A stretch of 5,585 nucleotides of DNA. Source: an uncultured Collinsella sp. GTDB lineage: Bacteria > Actinomycetota > Coriobacteriia > Coriobacteriales > Coriobacteriaceae. The notes below the pieces were generated by a model. It was not told the origin of the DNA. It made no database searches and saw only the letters and a program-made list of their open reading frames with translations. The stretch spans positions 1 through 5,585 of the forward strand of contig CALBUZ010000147.1 of assembly GCA_937969105.1 (NCBI GenBank), read 5' to 3'. Positions 5,569 through 5,585 of the stretch are shown here, in pieces (the first letter of the stretch is position 1; each line of letters opens with the position of its first letter). The translations under genes were made by a program, and so were the position numbers.

Positions 5569-5585
5569 ACATCGAGCAGGCACGG

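Noticed and set aside
5516..5572. PhoH starts at ATG 5572, 5551 or 5533
   Set aside because: None has a Shine-Dalgarno. ATG 5515 has AGGGAGG and the usual PhoH opening.
1..5585. A hidden mobile element, CRISPR, toxin-antitoxin or defence system
   Set aside because: All coding space is taken by seven conserved housekeeping genes, with only two short gaps. No direct repeats, integrase or transposase fragments, or compositional break are visible.

Overview
The window is a compact block of core housekeeping genes, all transcribed leftwards (minus strand), from a high-GC bacterium. Gene content, Shine-Dalgarno-led starts, codon choice and the flavour of the proteins (for example an Era GTPase with a TKAD motif, and a RecO with a four-cysteine zinc site) fit an actinobacterial lineage, most likely a Coriobacteriia member such as Collinsella. 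That placement is inferred from general resemblance and was not tested by a search.

Read in the direction of transcription (right to left), the first block is phoH - ybeY - dgkA - era - recO. The junctions are extremely tight: a 4-nt TTGA overlap (phoH/ybeY), 9 nt (ybeY/dgkA), 12 nt (dgkA/era) and 12 nt (era/recO). This is almost certainly one operon. It links an RNA-associated PhoH-type ATPase, the YbeY rRNA endonuclease, an undecaprenol/diacylglycerol kinase, the Era GTPase of 30S maturation, and RecO of recombinational repair. The same cluster is widely conserved in Gram-positive bacteria.

After a 138-nt gap with a structured leader comes rpsO (ribosomal protein S15), closed by a strong intrinsic terminator. 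A 150-nt spacer follows, and then pnp (polynucleotide phosphorylase), which runs off the left edge after 407 complete codons. rpsO-pnp is a classic pair joining ribosome assembly and RNA decay; in other bacteria both genes control their own mRNA leaders.

There is no mobile element, CRISPR array, tRNA, rRNA or defence gene here, and I see no new multi-gene system. The parts worth a second look are regulatory or structural: mutually exclusive short hairpins in both the rpsO and pnp leaders, a stem-loop enclosing the era stop codon directly before the SD-less recO start, a TTG start for ybeY inside the phoH stop, and a roughly 60-residue, very acidic N-terminal extension on Era. The two gene-free stretches (1224-1373 and 1653-1790) hold only these regulatory structures.
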